A DNA stretch of 64,000 nt from Kitasatospora fiedleri (lineage in GTDB: Bacteria > Actinomycetota > Actinomycetes > Streptomycetales > Streptomycetaceae), in assembly GCF_948472415.1 (NCBI RefSeq), contig NZ_OX419519.1, forward strand, positions 6,601,001-6,665,000. Direction: 5' to 3'. The notes beneath the pieces are model-generated. The model was not told the origin of the DNA and searched no databases. It saw only the letters and a list, made by a program, of their open reading frames with translations. The translations under genes were made by a program, and so were the position numbers. Position 1 is the first letter of the stretch. Every line of letters starts with the position of its first letter. This document shows positions 55,743 to 64,000 of this stretch, piece by piece.

Positions 55743-57335
55743 ATGCGCGTCCGTGACCTGCTCGCCCCCGGCGCCCCCCGACTGCGCCTGCTCGCCGGCG
55801 AGGACGAGCTCGACCGGCAGGTCACCGGAGTCATGACCACCGACCTCCAGGACCCGGGCCGCTACCTGCACGGCGGCGAACTCGTCCTGACCGGCATGCT
55901 CTGGCGCGCCGCCCCCGCCGACTCCGAGCGCTTCGTGCGCACCATCGTCGCGGCCGGCGCCGCCGCCCTCGGCGCCGGCGAGGTCGAGGTCGGCCCCGTC
56001 CCCGACGACCTCGCCGACGCCTGCCGCCGCCACCGGCTGCCGCTGCTCGCCGTCCCCGACGACGTGGCCTTCGGCGCCGTCACCGAGTACGTCGGCCGCC
56101 AGGTCTCCGCCGACCGGGCCGCCGACCTCGCCGCCCTGGTCGACCGGCACCGCCTGCTGGTCTCCGCCGCCGGGGCGGGCGGCCTGGACGCCGTCCTCGA
56201 CCTGCTCGGCGGCGACCTCGACCTCGACTGCTGGGTGCTCACCCCCACCGGCCGCGTCGTCGCCGGGCCCGCCGACCGCCTGCCGCCCGCCGACCGCGAC
56301 CAGCTCGCCCGCGCCCACCTCGCCGCCCAGCGCCAGCGCCGCCGCCCCCCGCACCGGGCCCGCCTCGCCACCGGCACCTACTCGCTGCTGCCCGCCGCCG
56401 CCGACCAGGACACCGGCACCCCGCTCGCCGACTGGATACTCGCCGTCGCCGGCGACGTCACCGAGTGGACGCCCAAGCGCCAGCAGCTCGCCGAGAACCT
56501 GGCCCGCCTGGTCGCCGCCGAACGCACCCGCCGCGACGAGGGCCGCCGACTGCGCCGCCGGATCGCCGACGAGGTCCTCGCCCTGCTCCGGCGCGACGCC
56601 GACCCGGCCGAGATCGGCCGCGCCCTCCAGGCGTCCACCACCATGGCCACCCGCTACGAGGGCTCCACCGAGACCTCCGGCGACCAGCCGCAGTGGCTGG
56701 TGCTCTCCGCCGACGCCACCGGACTGCCCGACGGCGCGCTGCGCCCGATCCTGGAGGAGGCGCTGGCCGCCGCCACCGACCGGGCCCTGATCGCCGCCAC
56801 CGGCCCGACCGGCGCCGTCGTCGTGCTGCCCGCCCTGGACACCGCCGTCCCGGCCGACGCCGTCCGCGCCCTGCTCGCCCCGCTGGAGGCCGGCCTCGGC
56901 TCCGAGGGCCGGATCACCGTCGGCGTGTGCGCCCCCGCCGCCGAGTCCGGCGGCCTGCGCGGCGCCCTGGAGGAGGCCCGGCACGCCCGCCGGATCGCCG
57001 CCGCCCGGGTCGGCCGGGTCTGCGTCGCGGGCCCCGAGGAACTCGCCTCGCACGTCCTGCTGCTGGCCGCCGTCCCCGACGAGGTCCGCCGGGCCTTCCG
57101 CAGCCGCCTGCTCGACCGGGTCATCGCCTACGACCTGGAGCACCAGGCCGACCTGGTCCGCACCCTGGAGGTCTTCCTGCGCTCCGACGGCTCCTGGACC
57201 CGCTGCGCCGCCCAGCTGCACGTCCACGTCAACACGCTGCGCTACCGGATCGGCCGGATCGAGGAGCTCACCGGCCGCGACCTGTCCCGGCTGGAGGACC
57301 GGGTCGACTTCTACCTCGCCCTGGAACTCTCCTGA
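55743..57335 (+). CDS. pucR: PucR-family purine catabolism activator
   Basis: A 530-residue regulator. The N-terminal PucR domain (residues 1-125) begins MRVRDLLAPGAPRLRLLAGED and has VTGVMTTDLQDPGRYLHGGELVLTG (split); the central GGDEF-like/CdaR region covers about 290-440; the C-terminal helix-turn-helix is LRSDGSWTRCAAQLHVHVNT followed by LRYRIGRIEELTGRDL. ATG 55743 has GAAGGG upstream. Divergent from xdh, it most likely activates the purine genes in response to an intermediate such as allantoin or allantoate, as Bacillus PucR does. Direct targets are inferred. Confidence 0.93.
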   Translation: MRVRDLLAPGAPRLRLLAGEDELDRQVTGVMTTDLQDPGRYLHGGELVLTGMLWRAAPADSERFVRTIVAAGAAALGAGEVEVGPVPDDLADACRRHRLPLLAVPDDVAFGAVTEYVGRQVSADRAADLAALVDRHRLLVSAAGAGGLDAVLDLLGGDLDLDCWVLTPTGRVVAGPADRLPPADRDQLARAHLAAQRQRRRPPHRARLATGTYSLLPAAADQDTGTPLADWILAVAGDVTEWTPKRQQLAENLARLVAAERTRRDEGRRLRRRIADEVLALLRRDADPAEIGRALQASTTMATRYEGSTETSGDQPQWLVLSADATGLPDGALRPILEEALAAATDRALIAATGPTGAVVVLPALDTAVPADAVRALLAPLEAGLGSEGRITVGVCAPAAESGGLRGALEEARHARRIAAARVGRVCVAGPEELASHVLLLAAVPDEVRRAFRSRLLDRVIAYDLEHQADLVRTLEVFLRSDGSWTRCAAQLHVHVNTLRYRIGRIEELTGRDLSRLEDRVDFYLALELS

Positions 57336-57344
57336 GACGCGGCC

Positions 57345-57370
57345 GGGGGCCCGCCGTCCGGCGGGCCCCC
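57345..57370. terminator. Bidirectional terminator hairpin
   Basis: 11-bp perfect stem GGGGGCCCGCC / GGCGGGCCCCC with loop GTCC between convergent pucR and acyltransferase genes. Confidence 0.8.
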
Positions 57371-57387
57371 GGGGTGGGACCTCCGCG

Positions 57388-58695
57388 TCACACGGTGCCG
57401 CGGCGCTTGCCCCGCTGCCGGCGCGGGTACGGGAACAGCCGCGGCGAGCGCTTGGCGGCCACGTCCTCGACCCAGCCGAAGACCAGCACCAGCAGGCCCA
57501 GCAGCGGGACGCCCACCAGCAGGGTGAGCCACTGACTGGTCAGCAGCCACCGCATGTGCGCGTAGAAGAAGTCGACGTCCCACAGGTGGTCGATCAGCGG
57601 GACGGCCAGCACCAGCGCGGTCACGTGCCACAGGTAGACGCTGACGGCCCGCGAGTTGAGCAGGCTGACCAGGCCGTTCCAGCGCTCCAGCGGGGCGGGC
57701 CAGCGCTCCCAGGACGGGCTGAGGTGCAGCAGCATGGCGACGAAGCCGAAGGACCACACCGCCTGGGCGATCGGCCAGGCCTCGATGTCGGTGGGCTGGC
57801 TCGGGTCGACCGGCCGGGTCTGCAGGTACCAGAACCCGGCCACCATCACCAGCGGCGCGAGCGACGGCAGGACGTACTGCGGCAGCCGCTTGAGCAGCCC
57901 CTCCTGGTGCGCCATGCCGAGGATCCAGCAGGAGCCGAAGGTGGCGAAGTCGTTGACCGTCTCCCAGACCCGCTGGTAGACGAAGTCGTGCTCGAAGGCG
58001 AACCCGTTCATGGCGATCACCAGCGCCAGCGGGGCGCACAGCGTCAGCACCGGGAAGCGCCGCAGCATCCGCAGCATCAGCGGCGAGAGCAGCACGTACC
58101 AGAGGTAGGCCCGCAGGTACCACAGCGGCACCACGAGCTGGGTGGCCCAGCTGGACTCCAGGTGCAAGTGCAGGCCGTGCAGCCCGTCCTCCGCGTACGG
58201 GGGCGTGCTCAGCGGCAGCAGCCAGAACGCCAGCTTGCCCCACCACCAGCCGGGGTGGCCGTCCGCGTCGGGGCCGCCGCCGTCGACCACCTGGAGGGTG
58301 ACCACGATCGCGCCGAACAGCCACATCGGCGGCAGCAGGCGGCGCAGCCGGCCGCGGATCACGCCGAGCGCGGGGCGGCCCAGCGAACGGGCCATCAGCG
58401 AGCCCGCCAGCGCGAACATCACGCCCATCGACGGGAACAGCAGCGGCAGCCAGAACCAGCCGAAGTTGTGGTAGAGCACCACGCGGACCAGGGCCAGCGC
58501 GCGCAGCAGGTCGAGGTAGCGGTCCCGGCCGCCCTTGCGGACCGGCGGCGCGGGCTCCTCGTGCTCCTCCAGCTGGCGGCGCATCTGCTCGGGGATGCGC
58601 AGCGCCATGGTGTCGTCGTGGCGGACGAAGTCGGCGGGGACGCGCAGCGCGATGGTGTCCTCGTGGCGTCCGCGCCGTTCGGCGGGGGAAGTCAT
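57388..58695 (-). CDS. Membrane acyltransferase of the polysaccharide cluster
   Basis: A 435-residue acyltransferase-3 protein with about ten membrane helices. Residues 1-50 are cytosolic and carry a repeated IALRVPADF / MALRIPEQM motif. The family start is YLDLLRALALVRVVLYHNFGW with the conserved His, followed by PSMGVMFALAGSLMARSL and RGRLRRLLPPMWLFG. It probably acetylates or succinylates the sugar chain made by the upstream glycosyltransferase. ATG 58695 lies one base after the stop of that gene, so translation is coupled. Basic tail PRRQRGKRRG. Confidence 0.88.
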   Translation of the reverse strand: MTSPAERRGRHEDTIALRVPADFVRHDDTMALRIPEQMRRQLEEHEEPAPPVRKGGRDRYLDLLRALALVRVVLYHNFGWFWLPLLFPSMGVMFALAGSLMARSLGRPALGVIRGRLRRLLPPMWLFGAIVVTLQVVDGGGPDADGHPGWWWGKLAFWLLPLSTPPYAEDGLHGLHLHLESSWATQLVVPLWYLRAYLWYVLLSPLMLRMLRRFPVLTLCAPLALVIAMNGFAFEHDFVYQRVWETVNDFATFGSCWILGMAHQEGLLKRLPQYVLPSLAPLVMVAGFWYLQTRPVDPSQPTDIEAWPIAQAVWSFGFVAMLLHLSPSWERWPAPLERWNGLVSLLNSRAVSVYLWHVTALVLAVPLIDHLWDVDFFYAHMRWLLTSQWLTLLVGVPLLGLLVLVFGWVEDVAAKRSPRLFPYPRRQRGKRRGTV

Positions 58696-58696
58696 G

Positions 58697-60847
58697 TCAG
58701 CCCTCCACCGGTGCCGCGGCGACCTCGCCGGTGCGCCGGAGCTTCTGCCAGCGCAGCCGGCCACCGGTGAACGCGGTGATCGTGGACTGCAACAGGACGA
58801 TGTACATCAACTGCCGGTAGACCACCTGCTGGAGCGGCAGGCTGATCAGGTGCCAGGGCTTCTCCCGGTCGAGCCGGAAGGCGTACCAGGACAGCGCCGC
58901 CTGGAGCAGGATGAAGCCGCCCCAGCTGGCCAGGGTGATCGGGGCGTCGGTGAACAGGATGCCGTACAGCAGGAACAGGTCGACCAGCGGGGCCAGCAGC
59001 GGGGCGACCACGCCGAACAGCACGACCAGCGGCAGGCCGATCCGGCCGAACCGGCCGGCCGGGCCGCGGGCGGTCACCGCCCGGCGGTGCTTCCACATCG
59101 CCTGCATGGAGCCGTAGCTCCAGCGGTAGCGCTGCGACCAGAGCTGCTGGAGGCTGGCGGGGGCCTCGGTCCAGGCGCGGGCGCGCTCGGCGTAGACGAT
59201 CCGCCAGCCCGCGGAGAGCACCGCCATGGTGATGTCGGTGTCCTCGGCGAGGGTGTCGTCGCTCATCCCGCCGACCGCCCGCAGGGCCTCCTTGCGGAAG
59301 GCGCCGACCGCGCCGGGGATGGTCGGGATGACGTTGAGCACGTCGTACATCCGGCGGTCCAGGTTGTGGCCCAGGACGTACTCGATGTGCTGCCAGGCGC
59401 CGATCAGGCTGTCCCGGTTGCCGACCTTGGCGTTGCCCGCCACCGCGCCGATCCGCGGGTCGGCGAAGGGCTGCACCAGCTCGCGCACGGTGGACGGCTC
59501 GAAGACGGTGTCGCCGTCCATCATCACGACGATGTCGTGGGAGGCGGCCGCGACCCCGGCGTTCAGCGCGCTGGGCTTTCCGCCGTTGACCTTGCGGATC
59601 AGCCGGACGAACGGCAGGGCCATCTCCTCGACGATGTCCGCGGTGCCGTCGGTGGAGCCGTCGTCGATGACGATCACTTCGATCGGGTAGTCGCTGGCGG
59701 CGAGCGAGTTGAGCGTGTTGGCGATGCACTCGCGCTCGTTGTACGCCGGGACGAGGACGGTGACCGGTTCGGTGACCGGCTCGCCCCAGGCGCCCTGCCG
59801 CTTGGAGCGGCGGGCGTGCACCGGCGCCAGGACGATCATCAGCGCGAACCGGCCGAAGTTCAGGAAGCCGACCAGGGCGAGCAGCCCGACCAGCACCGGC
59901 AGGGTGACCACGGCGAACTGGCTGGCCCAGATGAACACCTTGCCCGCCCACAGCTGGTAGCCGTGCACCGGCACCATGGCGGCGGGCGCGCCGAGCGCGT
60001 CGGAGATGGTGGTGAAGCGGTAGCCCTCGCCCTGGAGCTTGACGATGATCTGCTCCAGCGCCTCGACGGTCTCCGAGCGGTCGCCGCCCGCGTCGTGCAG
60101 CAGGACCAGCTCGCCCGCGCCGGGCTTGGCGGGCATCGCGGCCTTGACGATCTCCTCGACGCCGGGGCGCTTCCAGTCGTCGGTGTCGCGGTCGATGAAC
60201 GCGGTCAGGTAGCCGTGCGCGCCCACGTACTTGATGACCGGGTAGTTCCAGTCGTCCATCGCGGAGGCGTCGGAGGAGTACGGCGGCCGGAACAGCGAGC
60301 TGTGCACGCCCGCGACGCCGGCCAGCGCGAGCTGGGTCTGCGCCAGCTCCCAGCTGATCCGGGCGTGCGACTGGAAGGCCAGGTCGGGGTGGGTGAAGGT
60401 GTGCAGGCCGATCTCGTGGCCGTCCGCGACGATCCGCCGGATCAGGTCGGGGTTGCGGGTGGTCATCGAGCCGGTGACGAAGAAGTCGGCCCGGACGCCG
60501 TGGTCCTCCAGCACCTTGAGGATCTTCGGGGTCCACTCCGGGGAGGGGCCGTCGTCGAAGCTCAGCACCACGGTCTTGTCCGGGATGCGGTAGCTGACCG
60601 GCTCCGCCTTCTTGTCGCGCGCGTCGATGACCGGGCCGCCGGTGAGCAGGTCCGCGGGCACGGTGGTCTTGTCGACCGACTGCGCGATCCGGGTGTCGTG
60701 GAACACCTCGTTGGTGGCCAGGCCGCGCAGCACGAGGAGCGCGAGCAGGCACGCCAGCAGGGACAGCGGCATGAAGAACCGCAGCGGCGGCGCGGCCAGT
60801 CGGCGCGGCCTCAGCAAGGACTGCCGGCGGCGCTGGTGGCGGGACAA
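58697..60847 (-). CDS. Polysaccharide deacetylase / GT2 glycosyltransferase fusion (MatB-like)
   Basis: A 716-residue membrane enzyme; TTG 60847 is chosen because AGGAG lies five bases upstream. One helix near residues 25-45, an extracellular NodB deacetylase domain (VVLSFDDGPSPEWTPKIL, EIGLHTFTHPDL, RPPYSSDA), a helix pair, then a GT2 domain: VLVPAYNERECIANTLNSL, VIDDGSTDGTADI, VVMMDGDTVFEPSTV, AEDTDITM and the QxxRW motif SQRYRWSYGSMQA. Three or four C-terminal helices. This domain order is that of MatB, linked to poly-N-acetylglucosamine-like glycan and pellet formation in Streptomyces. Confidence 0.9.
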   Translation of the reverse strand: MSRHQRRRQSLLRPRRLAAPPLRFFMPLSLLACLLALLVLRGLATNEVFHDTRIAQSVDKTTVPADLLTGGPVIDARDKKAEPVSYRIPDKTVVLSFDDGPSPEWTPKILKVLEDHGVRADFFVTGSMTTRNPDLIRRIVADGHEIGLHTFTHPDLAFQSHARISWELAQTQLALAGVAGVHSSLFRPPYSSDASAMDDWNYPVIKYVGAHGYLTAFIDRDTDDWKRPGVEEIVKAAMPAKPGAGELVLLHDAGGDRSETVEALEQIIVKLQGEGYRFTTISDALGAPAAMVPVHGYQLWAGKVFIWASQFAVVTLPVLVGLLALVGFLNFGRFALMIVLAPVHARRSKRQGAWGEPVTEPVTVLVPAYNERECIANTLNSLAASDYPIEVIVIDDGSTDGTADIVEEMALPFVRLIRKVNGGKPSALNAGVAAASHDIVVMMDGDTVFEPSTVRELVQPFADPRIGAVAGNAKVGNRDSLIGAWQHIEYVLGHNLDRRMYDVLNVIPTIPGAVGAFRKEALRAVGGMSDDTLAEDTDITMAVLSAGWRIVYAERARAWTEAPASLQQLWSQRYRWSYGSMQAMWKHRRAVTARGPAGRFGRIGLPLVVLFGVVAPLLAPLVDLFLLYGILFTDAPITLASWGGFILLQAALSWYAFRLDREKPWHLISLPLQQVVYRQLMYIVLLQSTITAFTGGRLRWQKLRRTGEVAAAPVEG

Positions 60848-60878
60848 GGGCGCTCCTGGAGATGGGCGGTGCGGAGGA

Positions 60879-61456
60879 TCAGGGCTGCTTGGACGGGGAG
60901 GTGCCCGTCGGCGTCGAACCGTGCTGCCCGGAGGTGGAATTCGTCCCGGCGGAGGTGGCGGCCGTGCCCGCGGGGGCGGACCTGGTGCCGGTCGGGGTGG
61001 ACTTCGTGCCGGTGGGGGAGGACTTCGTCCCGGTGGCGGCGCCCTTGGACGGGGTGGTGCCGGGCTTGGCGGTGCTCCGGGCCGACGAGGACGCCGAGGG
61101 GGAGGGCGAGGCGCTGGGGAGGGCGACACCGGGGCCGTCGCGGCCGGGGCCTGCGCGGGCTGCGGGGGGATCTCCAGCGCCGGGGCGTCGGCCTGCATGC
61201 CGATCAGGCTGCCGCCCATGGTGATCGCCAGGATCGCGCCGACCAGCGAGACCGGCCAGCCCAGCCCGCGCAGCAGCCGGCCGCGCAGGCCCGACTGGTC
61301 GACGAACACCGGTTCGGGCGGCAGTTCCTCGAACTCGTCGGTCTCGTCGGTCTCGTCGAACTCCTCGAACGCGTCAGGCCCGTCGAACTCCTCGAAGTCG
61401 TCGTCGGGGGCGGCGGATCGTGCCGGATGCGCCGGTCCGGGACCGGAGGGAGTCAT
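60879..61456 (-). CDS. Acidic/Ser-Thr-rich single-pass membrane protein, broken by a 1-base deletion
   Basis: About 192 residues when repaired. ATG 61456. Residues 1-50 are cytosolic and strikingly acidic (DDDFEEFDGPDAFEEFDE, DETDEFEELPPEP); one membrane helix follows at about 65-85 (GWPVSLVGAILAITMGGSL); the outside part is Pro/Ala then Ser/Thr/Gly-rich (SPSASPSPSASSSARS, GTKSSPTGTKSTPTGTRS) and ends PSKQP at TGA 60879. One C is missing near 61117; without it the frame fuses falsely to the glycosyltransferase gene. Located 31 bp before that gene, it may be an export or anchoring partner. Confidence 0.75.
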
Positions 61457-61808
61457 GGCAGGGCGCACCTTGCGGGGCCCCTTTCAGTGCAGGGTGACGG
61501 GATACGCGGGAGCGTAGGCCGAACGCTAGTCCACCGGTCCGAACCGAATCTGCACCGATGTCCGGATTTGGTGCGTTCTGGCGCGGTGTTGTAATCGGAT
61601 CGAGATCACCGGGGAGGTGTACTCGTGCGTACAGGTGTGCGGGCCGTGGACCTTGGCTCATGTCCGTCAGGAGCCGGTCCCCGCCCGGCCGGGTGCCCTT
61701 GCGGGCCTCGTTAGGATGACCGCCTCATATGATCGGCCGTTCGACCCCCGTGCTGCGCAGCCGCCGGACGTTCTGCCGCCGGACCGCCGCCACGCCCAAG
61801 GAGCCCGT
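61457..61808. other. Divergent promoter region of the polysaccharide cluster
   Basis: 352 bp without a gene between the minus-strand membrane protein and the lipoprotein. The part 61540-61610 is AT-richer than the rest and contains a GCACC/GGTGC inverted pair about 12 bp apart; promoters for both directions probably lie there. No clear RNA gene. Confidence 0.4.
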
Positions 61809-62777
61809 GTGAGCCAGCCCCGCCGCGTCCCCCGTTCCCGCGCGTGGAGGGTGCTCGCGCTGCCGGCCCTGGTGTGCGTGCTCGCCGCCTGCTCCAGCAC
61901 CCCCGCGCCCGGCGGCGGCGGGACGGCCGCCGGCCCCGGGGCGTCCGCTTCCGGCGCCGCGCCGTCCCCGACGCCGACCGGCCCGCCCGGCACCCTGTTC
62001 GACACCTTCCACTACACCGGGGCCGACGACCCGGCGCTGGCCGCGCACGGCTGGGAGGTCCGGGACGGCGCGGGCGGCCCCGGCATCAAGGACACCTGGT
62101 CCACCGCCGGCGCCGCCTTCCCCGAGGACGCCGACGCCCAAGGCGGCCGGGTGCTGCGGCTGCGCTCGACCACCGACGGCACCAAGCAGGGCACCGGGCA
62201 GGTCGAGGTCTACAGCACCGGGAACAACCTCTTCAACGGCACCTTCGCCGCCCGGGTCTACCTCGCCGACAAGCCCGGCACCGGCCGCACCGGCGACCAC
62301 GTCGTGCAGACCTTCTTCCCGATCTCCGCCGAGGACTCCTCGGCGAACTACAGCGAACTCGACTACGAGTACCTGCCCAACGGCGGCTGGGGCGCGGTCG
62401 GCCCGAAGCTGGACACCACCAGCTGGTTCAAGGCCGACCCGCCGGACCGGGTCACCCACGCGCTCAAGAAGAGCCTCGGCGGCTGGCACCTGATGATGAT
62501 CACCGCCCTGGACGGCAAGGTCACCTACTCGCTGGACGGCAAGGAGCTGTTCACCAGCTCCGGCAAGTACGTCCCGCGCGAGAAGATGGACATCCACTTC
62601 AGCAACTGGTTCATCGACCTGCTGCCCTCCGTCGCCGGACCGCGCAGCTGGGACATGAAGGTCAACTGGTTCTACTACAAGGCCGACCAGGCGCTCTCCC
62701 AGGCCGACGTGCAGCAGGCCGTCGACGGCTTCTACGCCGCGGGCACCGACTACGTCAACACCGTCCCGAAGTCCTGA
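61809..62777 (+). CDS. GH16-like secreted lipoprotein
   Basis: A 322-residue lipoprotein. GTG 61809 follows AAGGAG. The signal peptide ends in a lipobox LAAC with Cys at residue 28, followed by a Gly/Ala/Ser/Pro linker to residue 60. The rest is a concanavalin-A-like domain: GGRVLRLRSTTDGTKQG, YSTGNNLFNGTFAARVYLAD, SANYSELDYEYLPNGGWG and NWFIDLLPS. The SELDYEYL stretch sits at the place of the GH16 catalytic ExDxE motif. It may trim or bind the polysaccharide made by the divergent operon. Not a clear match to any one GH16 subfamily. Confidence 0.8.
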   Translation: MSQPRRVPRSRAWRVLALPALVCVLAACSSTPAPGGGGTAAGPGASASGAAPSPTPTGPPGTLFDTFHYTGADDPALAAHGWEVRDGAGGPGIKDTWSTAGAAFPEDADAQGGRVLRLRSTTDGTKQGTGQVEVYSTGNNLFNGTFAARVYLADKPGTGRTGDHVVQTFFPISAEDSSANYSELDYEYLPNGGWGAVGPKLDTTSWFKADPPDRVTHALKKSLGGWHLMMITALDGKVTYSLDGKELFTSSGKYVPREKMDIHFSNWFIDLLPSVAGPRSWDMKVNWFYYKADQALSQADVQQAVDGFYAAGTDYVNTVPKS

Positions 62778-62793
62778 CCCGCGGCCGGACCGC

Positions 62794-62819
62794 GGGGGCG
62801 CGGGCCGACCCGCGCCCCC
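62794..62819. terminator. Bidirectional terminator hairpin
   Basis: 11-bp perfect stem (62794..62804 with 62809..62819), loop CCGA, between convergent lipoprotein and esterase genes. Confidence 0.8.
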
Positions 62820-62826
62820 GGCGGCG

Positions 62827-63948
62827 TCAGTGCCCGGCGGCCGGGATGACCGAGGTCAGCCAGGTGAACACGCCCGGGACCATCGGCTTCCAGACGTCGC
62901 TGCTGTGCGCGCCGGCGGTCTCCTGCACGGTGACCGTGGTCGGGGCCTTGGCCGCGGCCTTCAGCGCCTCGCCCGCCTCCAGGCCGTCCCCCTTGTTGCC
63001 GCTGACGTACAGCGCGGTCTTCGGCGGGGTCTTGGCGGACTTCAGGATGTTCAGCGGATTGGAGACCTCGCGCAGGTGCGGGTCCTTGGCGGTCAGCGAC
63101 TTGTCCTCGGTGCCCGGGTCGTTGTACCCGGACAGGCTGACCCCGGCCCGGTAGCGGTCCGGGTGCTCCAGGGCGAGCTTGGCGGCGCAGTGCGCGCCCG
63201 CCGAGTAGCCCGCCACCGCCCAGCGGTCGGCGGCCGGGTCGGCGCGGAAGTTGTCCAGCACCATCTGCGGCACGTCCCGGGCCAGCCAGGTGTCCGCGTT
63301 GACCTTGCCCGGGACGTCGGCGCAGCCGGTGTCGGTGTTGTCGCCCAGCAGGTTGGTGCGCGGCGAGACCAGGATGAACGGGGCGACCTGCCCGCTCAGC
63401 ATCATCGGCTTCAACTGCTCGGACACCCGCAGGGTGCCGAACCAGGTCTTCGAGGAGCCCGGCCAGCCCGGCAGCAGCTCCACCACCGGGAAGGTCCGGT
63501 CCTTGTACGCCGGGTCGTCGTACTGCGGCGGCAGCCAGACCAGCACCTCGCCGTCCACCCCGGAGACCTGCCCCTTGAGGTCGGTGGTCCGCACGTCGTC
63601 CGGCACCTTCGCGTCGCCGACCGGCTTGAACTGCTGGAGCACCTTGGGGCGCTGGGCGTCGTTGCCCGGCCCGCCGTCGGTCTGCGCCTGCACGTTCGGC
63701 ACCGCGCGGACGTGGTTGCCGGTGCCCAGCAGGTCGTCCCAGCTGCCGTAGATCAGGTTGGCGTTGTTCACCATGACGAACACCATCAGGACGGCTGTGA
63801 GCTGACAGAACAGCAGCATCACGATCCTGGACAGCGCCTGGAAGGGCTTCGGGCCGCGCACCCGGCCCCACAGCAGCAGGGCCACCGCGATCGAGACCGG
63901 CACCAGGACGATCGTGAGGAGGAGGAACGGGGTGCCTGTCAGCTGCAT
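62827..63948 (-). CDS. Membrane-anchored esterase of the D/antigen-85-like family
   Basis: A 373-residue protein. Two N-terminal membrane helices (residues about 6-28 and 40-62), then an outside alpha/beta-hydrolase domain of the esterase D / antigen-85 type: VLVWLPPQYDDPAYKDRTFP, LLPGWPGSSKTWF, nucleophile Ser in VAGYSAGAHCAAKLALEHP, Asp probably in YVSGNKGDGLEAG and His in TAGAHSSDVWKPM. It could remove or transfer acyl groups on the surface glycan of the neighbouring cluster. ATG 63948; the 52 bp to the window edge show no further gene. Confidence 0.85.
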   Translation of the reverse strand: MQLTGTPFLLLTIVLVPVSIAVALLLWGRVRGPKPFQALSRIVMLLFCQLTAVLMVFVMVNNANLIYGSWDDLLGTGNHVRAVPNVQAQTDGGPGNDAQRPKVLQQFKPVGDAKVPDDVRTTDLKGQVSGVDGEVLVWLPPQYDDPAYKDRTFPVVELLPGWPGSSKTWFGTLRVSEQLKPMMLSGQVAPFILVSPRTNLLGDNTDTGCADVPGKVNADTWLARDVPQMVLDNFRADPAADRWAVAGYSAGAHCAAKLALEHPDRYRAGVSLSGYNDPGTEDKSLTAKDPHLREVSNPLNILKSAKTPPKTALYVSGNKGDGLEAGEALKAAAKAPTTVTVQETAGAHSSDVWKPMVPGVFTWLTSVIPAAGH

Positions 63949-64000
63949 CGGGGTCTCTCGAATCGGGTCGTCCGGCCGTCCGGGGCACGGTCCCCCGGTA

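Noticed and set aside
58697..61468. A single 923-residue fusion of membrane protein, deacetylase and glycosyltransferase
   Set aside because: The joining segment is a Pro/Arg-rich out-of-frame translation. A missing C near 61117 explains the fusion, and a TTG with a good AGGAG at 60847 gives the normal start of the glycosyltransferase.

Overview
The window comes from a high-GC actinomycete of the Streptomyces/Kitasatospora type. Codon third positions are almost all G/C, GTG and TTG starts are frequent, AGGAG ribosome sites are common, and the gene neighbourhoods (uricase with catalase, malate synthase with allantoin genes, HelR behind a rifamycin-associated element) are typical of streptomycetes.

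Layout: (a) 1-5.9 kb: end of a GH16-like gene, a small secreted protein, an IclR/AllR-like repressor divergent from malate synthase, a gamma-glutamylcyclotransferase-fold protein, then three tandem Y-RNA-like genes (the last carries a circularly permuted tRNA mimic) in front of a Ro60/Rsr gene. (b) 6-19 kb: purine-ring catabolism: 8-oxoguanine/guanine deaminase, nucleobase permease, uricase, HIU hydrolase, OHCU decarboxylase, hydroxypyruvate isomerase, tartronate semialdehyde reductase, glycerate kinase, allantoinase, allantoicase, catalase. (c) 19-26 kb: an IclR-type regulator, a GNAT enzyme, a TPR protein, an AraC regulator, a YhgE/Pip-type membrane protein and two fluoride channels. (d) 26-34.4 kb: urea transporter, urease operon (ureA, a His-rich CbiX-like gene, ureB, ureC, ureF, ureG, ureD) and an ammonium transporter. 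(e) 34.5-48.8 kb: HelR with its rifamycin-associated element, a Na+/H+ antiporter, an esterase, a four-gene oxidative lipid-type operon (predicted di-iron protein, flavin/2Fe-2S reductase, M24 enzyme, EphD-like hydrolase-SDR fusion), and small genes. (f) 48.8-57.3 kb: XdhC factor, AzgA-type purine permease, three-subunit xanthine dehydrogenase, divergent PucR activator. (g) 57.4-64 kb: a cell-surface polysaccharide cluster (acyltransferase, polysaccharide deacetylase-GT2 fusion, membrane protein, GH16-like lipoprotein, membrane-anchored esterase).

Together (b), (d) and (f) encode nearly the whole route from guanine/xanthine to urate, allantoin, urea, ammonia and glyoxylate, with glyoxylate entering metabolism through malate synthase or glycerate. 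Glyoxylate carboligase and a recognisable ureidoglycolate lyase are not seen here. Four copies of a 17-bp dyad, TTCAAC-N5-GTTGAA, lie in the promoters of the allantoin-related units. In three of them the dyad overlaps a good -35 hexamer, which fits repression by the local AllR-like protein.

Caution: ten otherwise intact genes each carry a single-base deletion in a G/C run. The pattern looks like consensus sequencing error, so these genes are annotated as probably functional with the break marked.
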